Positions 36,482-44,987 of a DNA stretch of 64,000 bases are shown one piece after another; positions within the stretch are counted from its first letter, which is position 1, and the number at the start of each line of letters is the position of its first letter. The position numbers and the translations under genes are program-made. This stretch comes from CAVZZG01 sp963779685. GTDB taxonomy: Bacteria; Actinomycetota; Thermoleophilia; Gaiellales; F1-60-MAGs149. The notes below the pieces were generated by a model. That model saw only the letters and a list, made by a program, of their open reading frames with translations, had not been told where the DNA came from and searched no databases. The stretch is taken from contig CAVZZG010000002.1 in assembly GCA_963779685.1 (NCBI GenBank), forward strand, positions 1 through 64,000, written 5' to 3'.

Positions 36482-37407
36482 CGCAGCATCAGGAGCCGGT
36501 CGCGCCAGTCCTCGGACACGGCCGGCGTCTCGCCCAGCACCTCCTGGATCTGCCAGGTCGGATAGTGCGCGCCGGCCTCGAACGCGAGCGGGAAGCCGCC
36601 GCCGTAGCGCGCGTTGATCTCGACCACGCGGTAGCCGTCGTCGCTGACGAACACCTGGACGTTGAGCACCCCGTACGCGCCGGGCAGCGCCCCGGCGATC
36701 TGGGCGACGAGCTCCTGCAGGCCGGCGTCGCGGACGGTGACGCCCTTCGACACCTCGCCGGCCCGCACCTCGATCCGGCGCCGCGGTACCGGGCACACGA
36801 CCCGTCCGTCGCGGAGCACGAGGACGTCGACGGTGTGCTCGTCGCCGGCGGCGATCTCCTGGACGACGATGTCCGCCCGATCGAGCCGCTCGAGGTCGTC
36901 CGGCGTGTCGACCAGCTGCACGCCGATGGAAGCCGAACCCTCACGCGGCTTGGCGATCAACGGCCACCGCCAGGCATCGGTCTGGGCCAGCACGACCTCG
37001 CGGGCCGCCTGGCGCACCGTGGGGAACCCGTGCTGGAGGCAGAACGCGTGCGTCTGGGCCTTGTCGCGCCCGATCGCCACGGTCTCGGGCGCCGACACCG
37101 AGACGGTGACCCCGGCGGCGGTGAAGCGATCCCGCGCCGCCGCGAGCAGCGGCAGCTCGCCGTCGTGGGTCGGGATCACCAGCCGGACGTCCTCGCGGGC
37201 GCAGAGCTCGAGCAGCGTGTCGACGTAGCCGGGGTCGGCGTGCGGCGGCACGAGGAACCCCGCGTCGGCCAGGTGATAGGCCGCTGACAGCTGCGACGCG
37301 TCGGCCGCGAGCACGCGGCCGGGCGTGCCCGCCTCGGCGAGCGAGCGCCGCAGGAGCTCGACGAGCGCGCCGCGCCGGCCGGCGCTCGTGACGAGGATCG
37401 TGAACAC
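36430..37407 (-). CDS. ATP-grasp ligase (carbamoyl-phosphate-synthase-like large subunit fold)
   Basis: 325 residues. N-terminal Rossmann-like part (ILVTSAGRRGALVELLRR), DADPGY-type loop, then ATP-grasp: LIAKPREGSASIGVQLV (Lys-containing small loop), VVQEIAAGDEHTVDVLV, and metal-binding NVQVFVSDDGYRVVEINARYGGG (core: VVEINARYGG). These enzymes join a carboxylate to an amine through acyl phosphate. Within polysaccharide loci such proteins modify sugars with amino acids or carboxyl groups, which is the favoured guess. GTG 37407. Divergent from the sugar transferase at 37428; 3' end overlaps the glycosyltransferase on the other strand. Confidence 0.85.
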   Translation of the reverse strand: MFTILVTSAGRRGALVELLRRSLAEAGTPGRVLAADASQLSAAYHLADAGFLVPPHADPGYVDTLLELCAREDVRLVIPTHDGELPLLAAARDRFTAAGVTVSVSAPETVAIGRDKAQTHAFCLQHGFPTVRQAAREVVLAQTDAWRWPLIAKPREGSASIGVQLVDTPDDLERLDRADIVVQEIAAGDEHTVDVLVLRDGRVVCPVPRRRIEVRAGEVSKGVTVRDAGLQELVAQIAGALPGAYGVLNVQVFVSDDGYRVVEINARYGGGFPLAFEAGAHYPTWQIQEVLGETPAVSEDWRDRLLMLRYDEAVFVTQSMKSPAS

Positions 37408-37427
37408 GAGGTGTCACCATGTAGTCG

Positions 37428-38051
37428 ATGGAGCGCGCTGTCAAGCAGGCCGCCGACCGGTTGATCGCCGCGGCCGCCCTCGTGGTGCTCTCGCCCGTGC
37501 TCGGCGCGATCGGCCTGCTGATCCGGCGCGAGGACGGCGGCCCCGTCCTGTACCACCAGTCCCGCGCCGGCCTCGACGGGGTGCCGTTCGACCTCCTCAA
37601 GTTCCGGACGATGGTGGTCGACGCCGAGAAGCTCGGACTCGGCCTCAACGTCGCCGTCGGCGACTCGCGCATCACGCGGATCGGCCGCCGGCTGCGCGAC
37701 TGGTCGCTCGACGAGCTCCCGCAGCTCGTGAACGTGGCCCGGGGCGAGATGAGCCTGGTCGGGCCGCGACCCGGCCTGGTCGAGCAGGCATCGCGCTACA
37801 CGCAGCACCAGCGCCGCCGCCTGGCCGTGCGGCCGGGGCTGACCGGCTGGGCTCAGGTGAACGGTCGCAACGCGCTCAGCTGGGAGGAGCGGATCGAGCT
37901 CGACGTCTGGTACGTCGAGCACTGGTCGCTCCTGCTCGACCTGGAGATCCTGGCGCGGACGCCGGGCGTCGTCCTGCGCCAGGAGGGCCTCTTCGGTGCG
38001 GGTGGGGCGAACGCCGACCTGGGCGGCGATCAGGGCGCCAAGCTCGCGTAG
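37428..38051 (+). CDS. Undecaprenyl-phosphate sugar-1-phosphate transferase (bacterial sugar transferase)
   Basis: Begins assembly of the lipid-linked repeat unit by moving sugar-1-phosphate to undecaprenyl phosphate. 207 residues, only the C-terminal PglC-like catalytic domain: one membrane-entering helix (LIAAAALVVLSPVLGAIGLLI), then GPVLYHQSRAGLDG, LLKFRTMVVDAE, the catalytic D-E pair in SLDELPQL, and LVGPRPGL with RPGLTGWAQVNGR. Small monotopic type. ATG 37428; 3' end overlaps the convergent GT4 gene by 22 nt. The sugar is not defined by sequence. Confidence 0.92.
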   Translation: MERAVKQAADRLIAAAALVVLSPVLGAIGLLIRREDGGPVLYHQSRAGLDGVPFDLLKFRTMVVDAEKLGLGLNVAVGDSRITRIGRRLRDWSLDELPQLVNVARGEMSLVGPRPGLVEQASRYTQHQRRRLAVRPGLTGWAQVNGRNALSWEERIELDVWYVEHWSLLLDLEILARTPGVVLRQEGLFGAGGANADLGGDQGAKLA

Positions 38052-39118
38052 AGCTGCTCGTGAAGCTCCGCCGCCCGCGCGAACGACAGCGGGCCTGCGG
38101 CAGCGGCGAGCGCCGCGTCGGCCATGGCCGCGCGCCGGGACGGATCGCCGAGCACCTCGGCGATCGCCTCCGCGAGCGCCAGATGGTCGCCAGGCGGGAC
38201 GACGATGCCGGCGCCGGACTCCTCGATCACCTCGCGCAGGCCCCCGACGTCGGTGACGACGGCCGGCGTCCCCAGGCCGATCGCCGCCAGCAGCACGCCC
38301 GAGCTGTCGATGCCCCGGTAGGGGAGCACCACGCAGGTGGCTCGCTCGATGGCGCCGGCGAACACGGCCGGCGAGGCATACCCGAGCTCGGCCACGACAC
38401 CCGCGGTGTTGGCGGCGCGCGCCGCCACCCCCTCGTCGCCGAACGGGCGACCGCAGACGAGCAGCACGGCCCCGGGCACCCTGCGGCGCACCTCCGGCCA
38501 CGCGCCGAGCAGCACGTCGAGCCCCTTGTAGGGACGGATCGTGCCGACGAAGGCGGCCACCGGCACGCCGTCGGGAACCCCGGCCGGCGGGCTGGGGACG
38601 ACGCGCGCGTAGGTTGCGAGCGCCGCGTGCGGGATCCGCATCACCCGCCCGCGACCGGCCAGCGCCGCGGCCCCGGCGGACGAATGCACGACGACCGCGT
38701 CGAACGTGCCCGCGGTGGCGGCGTCCACGCCCGCGACCCCCGGCTTGTCGATCGCGTTGTGCGCCGTGAACACGGTGCGGCCCCGGTAGAGACGCCAGAG
38801 CCGGCGATCGACGGATCGCAGCGGCAGCCACTGGACGTGCACCACCGCCGGTGGGTGCCGGCTCAGGCGGCCGATGAGCAGCGCGAGGTCGAGCGTGTGC
38901 TCGACGCCTCGGGCGAGGCGGCGGAGCCTCGAGGGCAGCCGGTCGGCGATGCGGTAGAAGCCGACCCGGACGCGGAACCCCGAGACGGGCGGCAGCGCAC
39001 CGAACCGGAAGTGCGACGTGACCAGTTCGACGTCGTGGCCGCGAGCCGCGAGCGCCTCTGCCAGCGCGTCGTCGTAGGGACGTGAGTCTCCGCGAGGGTC
39101 GACGAGCACGATACGCAC
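38030..39118 (-). CDS. Glycosyltransferase family 4
   Basis: 362-residue GT-B glycosyltransferase. N-terminal acceptor domain starts IVLVDPRGDSRPYDDALAEAL; middle VHVQWLPLRSVD and FTAHNAIDKPG; the donor-binding half has FVGTIRPYKGLDVLL, CVVLPYRGIDSSGVLL and the conserved VTDVGGLREVIEESGAGIVV. Probably adds one sugar of the repeat unit. GTG 39118, 12 nt after the HDOD gene stop, so it may be expressed from that gene's promoter. Overlaps the sugar transferase at its 3' end. Confidence 0.88.
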   Translation of the reverse strand: MRIVLVDPRGDSRPYDDALAEALAARGHDVELVTSHFRFGALPPVSGFRVRVGFYRIADRLPSRLRRLARGVEHTLDLALLIGRLSRHPPAVVHVQWLPLRSVDRRLWRLYRGRTVFTAHNAIDKPGVAGVDAATAGTFDAVVVHSSAGAAALAGRGRVMRIPHAALATYARVVPSPPAGVPDGVPVAAFVGTIRPYKGLDVLLGAWPEVRRRVPGAVLLVCGRPFGDEGVAARAANTAGVVAELGYASPAVFAGAIERATCVVLPYRGIDSSGVLLAAIGLGTPAVVTDVGGLREVIEESGAGIVVPPGDHLALAEAIAEVLGDPSRRAAMADAALAAAAGPLSFARAAELHEQLYASLAP

Positions 39119-39130
39119 ACGCGTATCGTG

Positions 39131-39982
39131 TCAGGCAGCCTTCAGCGACTCGCCGTCGAGGTACTCGGCGCGGACCTCGGCCTCGAGGTTGCCGAGCGTG
39201 TGCTCATCGATGTCGAACTCCGCGGCGGCGGCCGGGTTCGGCCACTCGGGCCGGCCGGGCTGCTCGAAGCCGATGCCGATGTGCTTCGCGATCCAGTCGG
39301 CGCAGTGCACCGCCTTGGCGAGCGTCGGGTCGACCACGGCGGAGTCGGGATCGTGGTGGTAGCGCAGCGCCTCGCACAGGGCGGGCGGGAACTTCCACTC
39401 GGCGGCGACCAGCGAGCCCAGCTCGGCATGCTCGAATCCGATGACGTCCATCTCGACCTCGTGGAGCTCGCACTGGCGCTCGTTGGCGACGTGCATGATC
39501 TCGGCGAACTCCGCCTTGCGGTAGCACACCAGCACGATCAGGCCGAGGTCGTGCAGGAGCCCGGCCACGAACGCCTTCTCGCCCGAGATGCGCCGGGTGC
39601 GGCCGAGGATCCGCGCGCCGACGCCCGCCGCCAGCGAGTGGTCGAAGAGCGCCGAGCGGGTGTCGGCGAACTCGTCGCGATCGGCCGCCAGGAGGCGGGT
39701 GATGGACGCGGTGATGGCGAGGTTCTTGACGGAGGCGAAGCCCAGCAGGACGACCGCGTCCGGCAGCGACTCGATCTTGCGGGCGTAGCCGTAGTAGGCG
39801 GAGTTGGCCAGCTTCAGCACCATCGCCGCGAGCGCCTGGTCGCCGGCCATGATGCGGGACAGGCTGGAGACCGAGGCATCGGCGTTGTCGCACTCTGCGA
39901 TGACCTGGGAGAGGACCGCCGAGACGGTCAGCGGGAGGTCGCGGACCTCGTCCACCAGATCCATCAGCGCCAGGTTCTCCAT
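39131..39982 (-). CDS. HDOD-domain protein
   Basis: 283 residues, one HDOD domain: LPLTVSAVLSQVIAE start, ANSAYYGYARKIESLPDAVVLLG, an HD pair in FVAGLLHDLGLIVL, and ALRYHHDPD. HDOD proteins are degenerate HD-domain regulators tied to signalling, motility and cell-cycle control; here an HD dyad is still visible, so hydrolase activity cannot be excluded. ATG 39982; the intergenic 39983-40065 to the ABC permease shows no clear promoter. Upstream of a glycosyltransferase in a likely operon. Confidence 0.85.
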   Translation of the reverse strand: MENLALMDLVDEVRDLPLTVSAVLSQVIAECDNADASVSSLSRIMAGDQALAAMVLKLANSAYYGYARKIESLPDAVVLLGFASVKNLAITASITRLLAADRDEFADTRSALFDHSLAAGVGARILGRTRRISGEKAFVAGLLHDLGLIVLVCYRKAEFAEIMHVANERQCELHEVEMDVIGFEHAELGSLVAAEWKFPPALCEALRYHHDPDSAVVDPTLAKAVHCADWIAKHIGIGFEQPGRPEWPNPAAAAEFDIDEHTLGNLEAEVRAEYLDGESLKAA

Positions 39983-40065
39983 CAGCCGTACTCCCCTTGT
40001 GCTCGTAGTGCCTCGCCTGCACCCATATCGGCACCGAAGGTGGCGGTCGTTAGTGGAGCCTGCCC

Positions 40066-40788
40066 TCAGGGGAGTTCGGCGTGGCGCAGGCGGCGAGCGC
40101 CGATGGCGCAGCCGGCCACGATCACGACGATCAGGGCGAGCAGTGCCGCCGGATAGCCGATGGTCGGCACCGAGATGCGGTCGCGGCCGAACAGGTCGAG
40201 GCCGTGCGCGGCGAGCACCCGTGCGTAGGCGGCGATCGAGAAGCGCGCCGCGGAGGGCGCGAAGCCGGCGATCACGAACTCCCAGATCAGCACGTAGAGG
40301 ATGCCGATCACCACCGGGCGCCGGGTCCGGAGCGACAGCCACACGAACACGACGCAGTAGGCGCCGCATTCGAGCGCCGTCGCCAGCGCCACCCAGGCGG
40401 CGCCGGCACCCGTCGACGCCCCGGGCGCGATCACGATCACGAGCGCGGCCGGCACGAGCACGGCGACGCCGAAGAGCCAGGCTGCGGCGACGGCCGCCAC
40501 CACGATCTCGAGGCGGCGGCGGGGCGCGGTCGTGAGGTAGACGATGGTCGCATCCTCCCGCTCCTCGGCCAGCACGCTGGCGGCGAGGATCACGCTCACG
40601 AACGGCACCACGACCGTCAGCAGGCCGCGCAGGACGATCCGGGCCGTGAAGCGGTGCGGGTCGGGCGCGGCATCCGTGATGCCCTCGACCACCGCGATCG
40701 CCGCCGGCACCAGGGCCAGCAGGATGACCACGATCGTCCGTCGCCGCGACAGCACGCCGCGGAGGAAGATCGGGATCAGCACCATCAT
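40066..40788 (-). CDS. ABC-2 type permease (second exporter)
   Basis: 240 residues, six predicted hydrophobic segments, with an ABC-2 pattern: long first periplasmic-side loop after LIPIFLRGVLSRRRT, then LAEEREDATIVYLTTAP, the cytoplasmic loop that contacts the ATPase. Partner ATPase is the gene at 40785-41714, with which it overlaps by 4 nt (ATGA). Start ATGATG at 40788. Exporter of unknown substrate; adjacent to a second, related exporter. Confidence 0.82.
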   Translation of the reverse strand: MMVLIPIFLRGVLSRRRTIVVILLALVPAAIAVVEGITDAAPDPHRFTARIVLRGLLTVVVPFVSVILAASVLAEEREDATIVYLTTAPRRRLEIVVAAVAAAWLFGVAVLVPAALVIVIAPGASTGAGAAWVALATALECGAYCVVFVWLSLRTRRPVVIGILYVLIWEFVIAGFAPSAARFSIAAYARVLAAHGLDLFGRDRISVPTIGYPAALLALIVVIVAGCAIGARRLRHAELP

Positions 40789-41714
40789 CGCGCCGCCCCC
40801 CTGGCCCGGGCGTGCAGGTAGGCGTAGACGCTCTCGAGGTCGTCGCCGATGGGTTCGACGCGGGCCAGCGTGAGGCCGTGGTCGCGGGCGATCACCGGGA
40901 GCTGGCGCCCCAGCGTCTCCGGATCGGACGTCTCGACCAGCGCGTGGCCCTCCTCGAGCCGCACCGAGTCGATGAGGCCCGCACCCAGCAGGCGCTCCGA
41001 CAGCGACCGCGTGCCCGCACCGGCGTCGAGGCGGAGCGCCCGCGGCCGGTCGGCGATCAGCGCGCGGATCGCGGTCGTCTCGCCCTCGGCCACCAGCCTG
41101 CCGTTCACGAGTACGACCACGCGCGGCGCCATCCGCTCGACCTCGTGCAGCACGTGCGAGCTCACGATCACGGAGCGACCCTCGTCACCGAGCTCGCGGA
41201 TCAGGTTGACGACGTCTCGCCGCCGCGCGGGATCGAGTCCGTTCAGCGGCTCGTCGAGCAGCAGCACGGCGGGATCGTGCACGAGAGCCTGGGCAAGCTT
41301 CACGGCCTGGCGCATGCCCTTCGAGAACCCGCCGACCTTGCGATCGGCGAACTCGCCGATGCCGACGCGCTCGATGACGGCCTCGGTGGCGGCGTCGGCA
41401 TCGGGAACGCGACGCAACCGCGCCATGGCGGTGATCAGCTGTCGCGCGGTCAGAAACGGCCAGAGCTCGTCGTCGGCAGGCACGATGCCCACGCCGGCGT
41501 AGGCGGTGTGATCGGCCCGCAGGTCGGCGCCGTTGATCCGCACCTCGCCCCTGCTGGGCGGCGCGAGGCCGGCCGCGAGCCGGAGCGCCGTGGTCTTGCC
41601 GGCGCCGTTGTGGCCGAGCAGCCCGGTCACGCCCGGCCCGACCTCGAACGACACGTCGGCCACGGCGACGACGTCGCCGTACCACTTCGAGACGCCCGTG
41701 AAGACGACGCTCAC
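40785..41714 (-). CDS. ABC transporter ATPase (second exporter)
   Basis: 309 residues. Walker A GHNGAGKTT, signature GGFSKGMRQAVKLAQAL, Walker B VLLLDEPLNGLD, H-loop VSSHVLHEVE. The C-terminal extension after the ATPase core (ALVETSDPETLGRQLP) is usual for ABC-2 exporter ATPases. GTG 41714 overlaps the upstream permease stop by GTGA. Pairs with the permease at 40066-40788. The signature FSKGMRQ differs from the FSTGMRQ of the ATPase at 42569, showing duplication with divergence. Confidence 0.9.
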   Translation of the reverse strand: MSVVFTGVSKWYGDVVAVADVSFEVGPGVTGLLGHNGAGKTTALRLAAGLAPPSRGEVRINGADLRADHTAYAGVGIVPADDELWPFLTARQLITAMARLRRVPDADAATEAVIERVGIGEFADRKVGGFSKGMRQAVKLAQALVHDPAVLLLDEPLNGLDPARRRDVVNLIRELGDEGRSVIVSSHVLHEVERMAPRVVVLVNGRLVAEGETTAIRALIADRPRALRLDAGAGTRSLSERLLGAGLIDSVRLEEGHALVETSDPETLGRQLPVIARDHGLTLARVEPIGDDLESVYAYLHARARGAAR

Positions 41715-42562
41715 CGGTACCGCCGCAACAGCACGACGAGCGACGGCACCACGACCGCCAGGTAGGCGCACAGCCATGCGAGGCCGGACGGCCCGTCGAA
41801 ATGCTGGTCGCTCGGGAACAGGTGCTGCACGACCAGCACCGGGATCGCCGGGAGGGCCGCCATCTCCGCGAGCCGCGACAACCCGAGGCCCTCCGTCAGC
41901 ACGGCCGACATGGCCGAGGACAGCACCAGCAGGCCCGCCAGGCCGCCCATGGCGAAGGCGCGGCGCGAGGTCAGCGACGAGATCGCGAGGCCGATCGAGG
42001 CGTAGAACACGGCGATCATCACCCCGGCCACGAGGATCCGCCCGAGATCGCGGAAGTGATCCTGCAGGTAGCCGAGCGGGTGGGCCGCGAACAGCACGTT
42101 GCCGAAGTAGAGGAAGAGCACCGGCAGCAGCGTCACGAGGCCCAGCGGGATCAGCGCGGCCAGGTACTTCGCGGCCAGGTACCGGCGGGGCGCGATGGCG
42201 GTGCCGTAGTAGAGGTCGAGCACCCGGTCACGGCGGTCGGGGCACACCAGCTCGGGCGTGACGATGGCCGCGAACACGACGATCACCATCGAGATGCCGC
42301 TGTAGTAGCCGCGATAGGGCAGCAGCGTGGAGAGGTCGGCCCGCACCCGGTCGGCGAACAGCGCGCGCACGCCGAGGATCACGAAGGCCGGGCCGAAGGC
42401 AGCCAGCGTGAGCCCGACCGGGATCACCTTGGCGCGCCACGACCGCCCGGCCCCGAGGGCGCGCAGCGCGCTGAACCGCGCCATGGCGACGACCCCGGCG
42501 AACTGCCCCCGGCGCTCGCCGTGGTAGCCGCGGTACCGCACATCCTCGACGCGGGCGCCCAT
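41711..42562 (-). CDS. ABC-2 type permease (first exporter)
   Basis: 283 residues. One N-terminal helix, a long outward loop, then five helices (GISMVIVVFAAIVTPELVC, ALIPLGLVTLLPVLFLYFG, ILVAGVMIAVFYASIGLAI, AMGGLAGLLVLSSAM, WLCAYLAVVVPSLVVLL). VCPDRRDRVLDLYYGTAI is the coupling loop. The ATG lies 6 nt downstream of the ATPase stop at 42569, so they form a pair. Translationally coupled to the second ATPase. Substrate unknown. Confidence 0.83.
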   Translation of the reverse strand: MGARVEDVRYRGYHGERRGQFAGVVAMARFSALRALGAGRSWRAKVIPVGLTLAAFGPAFVILGVRALFADRVRADLSTLLPYRGYYSGISMVIVVFAAIVTPELVCPDRRDRVLDLYYGTAIAPRRYLAAKYLAALIPLGLVTLLPVLFLYFGNVLFAAHPLGYLQDHFRDLGRILVAGVMIAVFYASIGLAISSLTSRRAFAMGGLAGLLVLSSAMSAVLTEGLGLSRLAEMAALPAIPVLVVQHLFPSDQHFDGPSGLAWLCAYLAVVVPSLVVLLRRYR

Positions 42563-42568
42563 CAGGCC

Positions 42569-43471
42569 TCAGGCCTCCAGGACCCCGACAAGCGCGTCTT
42601 CGATGGTCTGGCCGCCGGGGACGAGCTCGCGCAGGGCCACACCGGCGTCGGCGGCCGCGTCGCGGATGTGGTCGAGTGCCGCGTCGACGAGGAAGGCGTC
42701 GCCCTCGGCGACGGCGACGACCCCGCGGCGCTCGAGTCCGGCGAGGAAGGCCGCCTGGTCGCCGGAGACGCGCACCCGCACGCGCGTGGCGTCGCCTCGC
42801 ACGAGGTCGTCGATGCGCCCCGAGGCAGCGAGCCTGCCGTCGCGGAGGAGGACGACCGCGTCGCAGGTCCGGGTGACGTCCTCGAGCAGGTGCGTCGAGA
42901 GCAGCACGCGAATGCCGAGGTCGCGGGAGAGCCGGCGCACCAGCGCGAGCATCTCCTCGCGGCCTGCCGGGTCGAGACCGTTCGTGGGCTCGTCGAGCAC
43001 CACCAGCTCCGGGCCGTGGACGAGCGCCTGGGCGAGCTTGACCCGCTGGCGCATGCCGGTCGAGAACGTGCCGATCGACCGCGAGCGCTCCTCCTCGAGC
43101 CCGACCTGGAACAGCACCTCCGAGGCGCGCAGCACCGCCTCCCGGCGCGGCAGCCCGCGGAGCTCGGCGAGGTGCACGACGAGGTCGGCGGCCGTCACCT
43201 CGCGGGGCAGGCACTCGTGCTCGGGCATGTAGCCGATCCTGCGCCGCACGGCATCGGGATCCCGCCTGGCATCGAGGCCGAGCACCGAGAGCTCGCCCGC
43301 GTCGGGCCGGACGAGCCCGAGCAGCGCACGCATGAGGGTGGTCTTGCCGGCGCCGTTGGCGCCCAGCAGGCCCGTCGCCACCTCGTCGACGTCGACGGTC
43401 ACATCGACGAGCGCCTCGACCGTCCCGAAGCGCTTGCTCACCCCTCGGACCGCGATCGCGGGCGCCGTCAT
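42569..43471 (-). CDS. ABC transporter ATPase (first exporter)
   Basis: 300 residues. Walker A GANGAGKTT, PEHECLPREVTAADLV Q-loop region (E replaces Q in the usual MPE), signature GTFSTGMRQRVKLAQAL, Walker B LVVLDEPTNGLD, H-loop LLSTHLLEDV. The C-terminal part is a regulatory extension. Drives the permease at 41711. ATG 43471 lies 10 nt downstream of the small membrane protein at 43482, so all five genes 40066-43814 look like one operon. Confidence 0.9.
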   Translation of the reverse strand: MTAPAIAVRGVSKRFGTVEALVDVTVDVDEVATGLLGANGAGKTTLMRALLGLVRPDAGELSVLGLDARRDPDAVRRRIGYMPEHECLPREVTAADLVVHLAELRGLPRREAVLRASEVLFQVGLEEERSRSIGTFSTGMRQRVKLAQALVHGPELVVLDEPTNGLDPAGREEMLALVRRLSRDLGIRVLLSTHLLEDVTRTCDAVVLLRDGRLAASGRIDDLVRGDATRVRVRVSGDQAAFLAGLERRGVVAVAEGDAFLVDAALDHIRDAAADAGVALRELVPGGQTIEDALVGVLEA

Positions 43472-43481
43472 GTCCCGGGAA

Positions 43482-43814
43482 TCAGAAGAAGATCCAGCTC
43501 GGCCAGGCGTCGCGACCGCCGGCGATGCTGGTGATGGATCCGCTCAGGAGCACCCACATCACGATCGAGACCCCGTTGCAGAACAGGCCGGCGACGGCGC
43601 CCTTGATGAACCCGCCGGTCATCGCGCCCTGGATGATGCCGAGCACGCAGCAGACGATGCCGACCAGGGCCAGCATGAACCCGACCGGCGACAGCTTGAT
43701 CGTGACCACCAGGATGATCGCGACGATGCCGAGCGCGAAGCCGATGCTGGCGAGGGCGGGGGCGTCGGCCTCCGGCTCGCCGGCATGCGCGTCGTGGGCA
43801 TGACCGTGGGCCAT
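43482..43814 (-). CDS. Small membrane protein (DUF4190-like)
   Basis: 110 residues. His-rich N-terminus (MAHGHAHDAHAGE) followed by three hydrophobic segments: IGFALGIVAIILVV, FMLALVGIVCCVLGIIQGAM and VAGLFCNGVSIVMWVLL. The GIVCCVLGIIQG plus second-repeat pattern resembles DUF4190. The His cluster may bind metal, which is inference. First gene of the ABC-exporter run, with no known function; may be an accessory or chaperone to the transporters. Confidence 0.7.
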   Translation of the reverse strand: MAHGHAHDAHAGEPEADAPALASIGFALGIVAIILVVTIKLSPVGFMLALVGIVCCVLGIIQGAMTGGFIKGAVAGLFCNGVSIVMWVLLSGSITSIAGGRDAWPSWIFF

Positions 43815-43826
43815 CGAGGCAGGATC

Positions 43827-44695
43827 CTAGCGAATGGGTGCCGCGGCCGCGAAGTCGCGGTCGATGTACGGCGTGCGGTAGCCGTCCTCGCGCCAGAGGA
43901 TCGGGAAGAACGCCTCGTCCAGGTCGAGCTCCCCGGGGCGCATGTAGCGGCTGTAGAGCGGGTGCCGGCCGGTCAGGTGCCAGCGCGTGTCGGTGGAGAT
44001 CATGTGGCTGATGATCGACCGTCGTTCGCGATCCATGCGCTCGTTCGGCGGCGAGCCGTGCCAGCACCAGCCGTCGTGGAACGCGGCGCCCCCTGCGGGA
44101 ACCTCGATCGGCACCCAGTCGATGGCGCTCGTCAGGCGTCGCCGGGCACACCTCGCGCAGGTAGCCGGTCCAGTCGTCGGGAGCGTGGAACTGGCCGCCG
44201 GCGAGGCTGGCGCGGCCAGTGGTTCGAGCCGCGCGCGTAGTAGATCGTGCCGGTGTCGGCGTGCGTGTCGTCCAGAGCGATCCAGCACGTCGTCATGTTG
44301 GCCGGCTCGAGGAAGGTCTCGTAGGCCGCATCCTGATGGGCCAGGAGGGCCTTGCCGCCCGGCGGCTTCCAGATCATGTTGTCCTGGATCAGCCGCATGC
44401 CGGGCGCCCGTGCCAGCCGCGCACCCCACATGCCGTTGCGCTCGGAGAGCGTGGTCGCCGCGAGCACCCGGTCGGCCTTCCAGACGTTGCACAGCTGCCG
44501 CGTCTTGTCGGGCGGCGTGGTCTGCGGGTCGTAGTTCACCTCGTCCGGGGCGAGGCCCGTCTCCCACTCGTGCTGGAAGCAGGCGTGAAAGCGCTCGCGC
44601 ACCGCGGCGAGCTCGTCATCGTCGATGAAGCGCTCGACGACGAGAAAGCCGTCGCGCTGGTAGCGGGCGATCTGGTCGTCGCTCGGGCCGGACAT
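43827..44695 (-). CDS. Phytanoyl-CoA dioxygenase (PhyH) family protein, two frameshifts
   Basis: Fe(II)/2-oxoglutarate-dependent hydroxylase. N-terminus DDQIARYQRDGFLVVERFID is the family hallmark. Iron ligands: H-x-D in LAHQDAAYETF and the distal His in WCWHGSPPNE; oxoglutarate Arg is likely in the following RRSIISHM stretch. Extra bases near 44205 and 44150 break it; corrected length 288 residues. ATG 44695. Substrate unknown; such enzymes hydroxylate lipids, amino acids or secondary metabolites. No pathway gene adjoins it, but the ABC exporters follow at 43814. Confidence 0.78.
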
Positions 44696-44733
44696 GGCCG
44701 GAGTATCCCCGATTGGCGCCGGGGCGCGTGGGG

Positions 44734-44946
44734 TCAACCGCCGCCGTCGATGACGCGCAGCCCCCGGGGGTGCCGCACGTGCTCGGCGCCGTCGAGGCGC
44801 TCGAGGACGCTGATGACGTCGTAGGCCTCGTCGGCGAGGTCGGTGCGCCGCTCGGCGTCGTGGCTGTCGGCGAGCCGGGCGATCAGTCGCCCGAGTTCGC
44901 CGTGCAGGTAGCCACGAGGCGTCACTCTCTCTTCGTTCGGAAGCAT
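44734..44946 (-). CDS. Small hypothetical protein
   Basis: 70 residues, charged, soluble (GYLHGELGRLIARLADSHDAERRTDLADEAYDV, of which LGRLIARLADSHD is the core amphipathic helix). No domain recognised. Start uncertain: ATG 44946 or the GTG nine codons later, before TPRGYLHGEL. Lies 38 nt upstream of the dioxygenase gene. Coding composition looks real, but support is limited. Confidence 0.45.
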   Translation of the reverse strand: MLPNEERVTPRGYLHGELGRLIARLADSHDAERRTDLADEAYDVISVLERLDGAEHVRHPRGLRVIDGGG

Positions 44947-44987
44947 CCGGGGGGTTTCATCGGCAGGCCCTCCGGTGAGCTAAAGCA

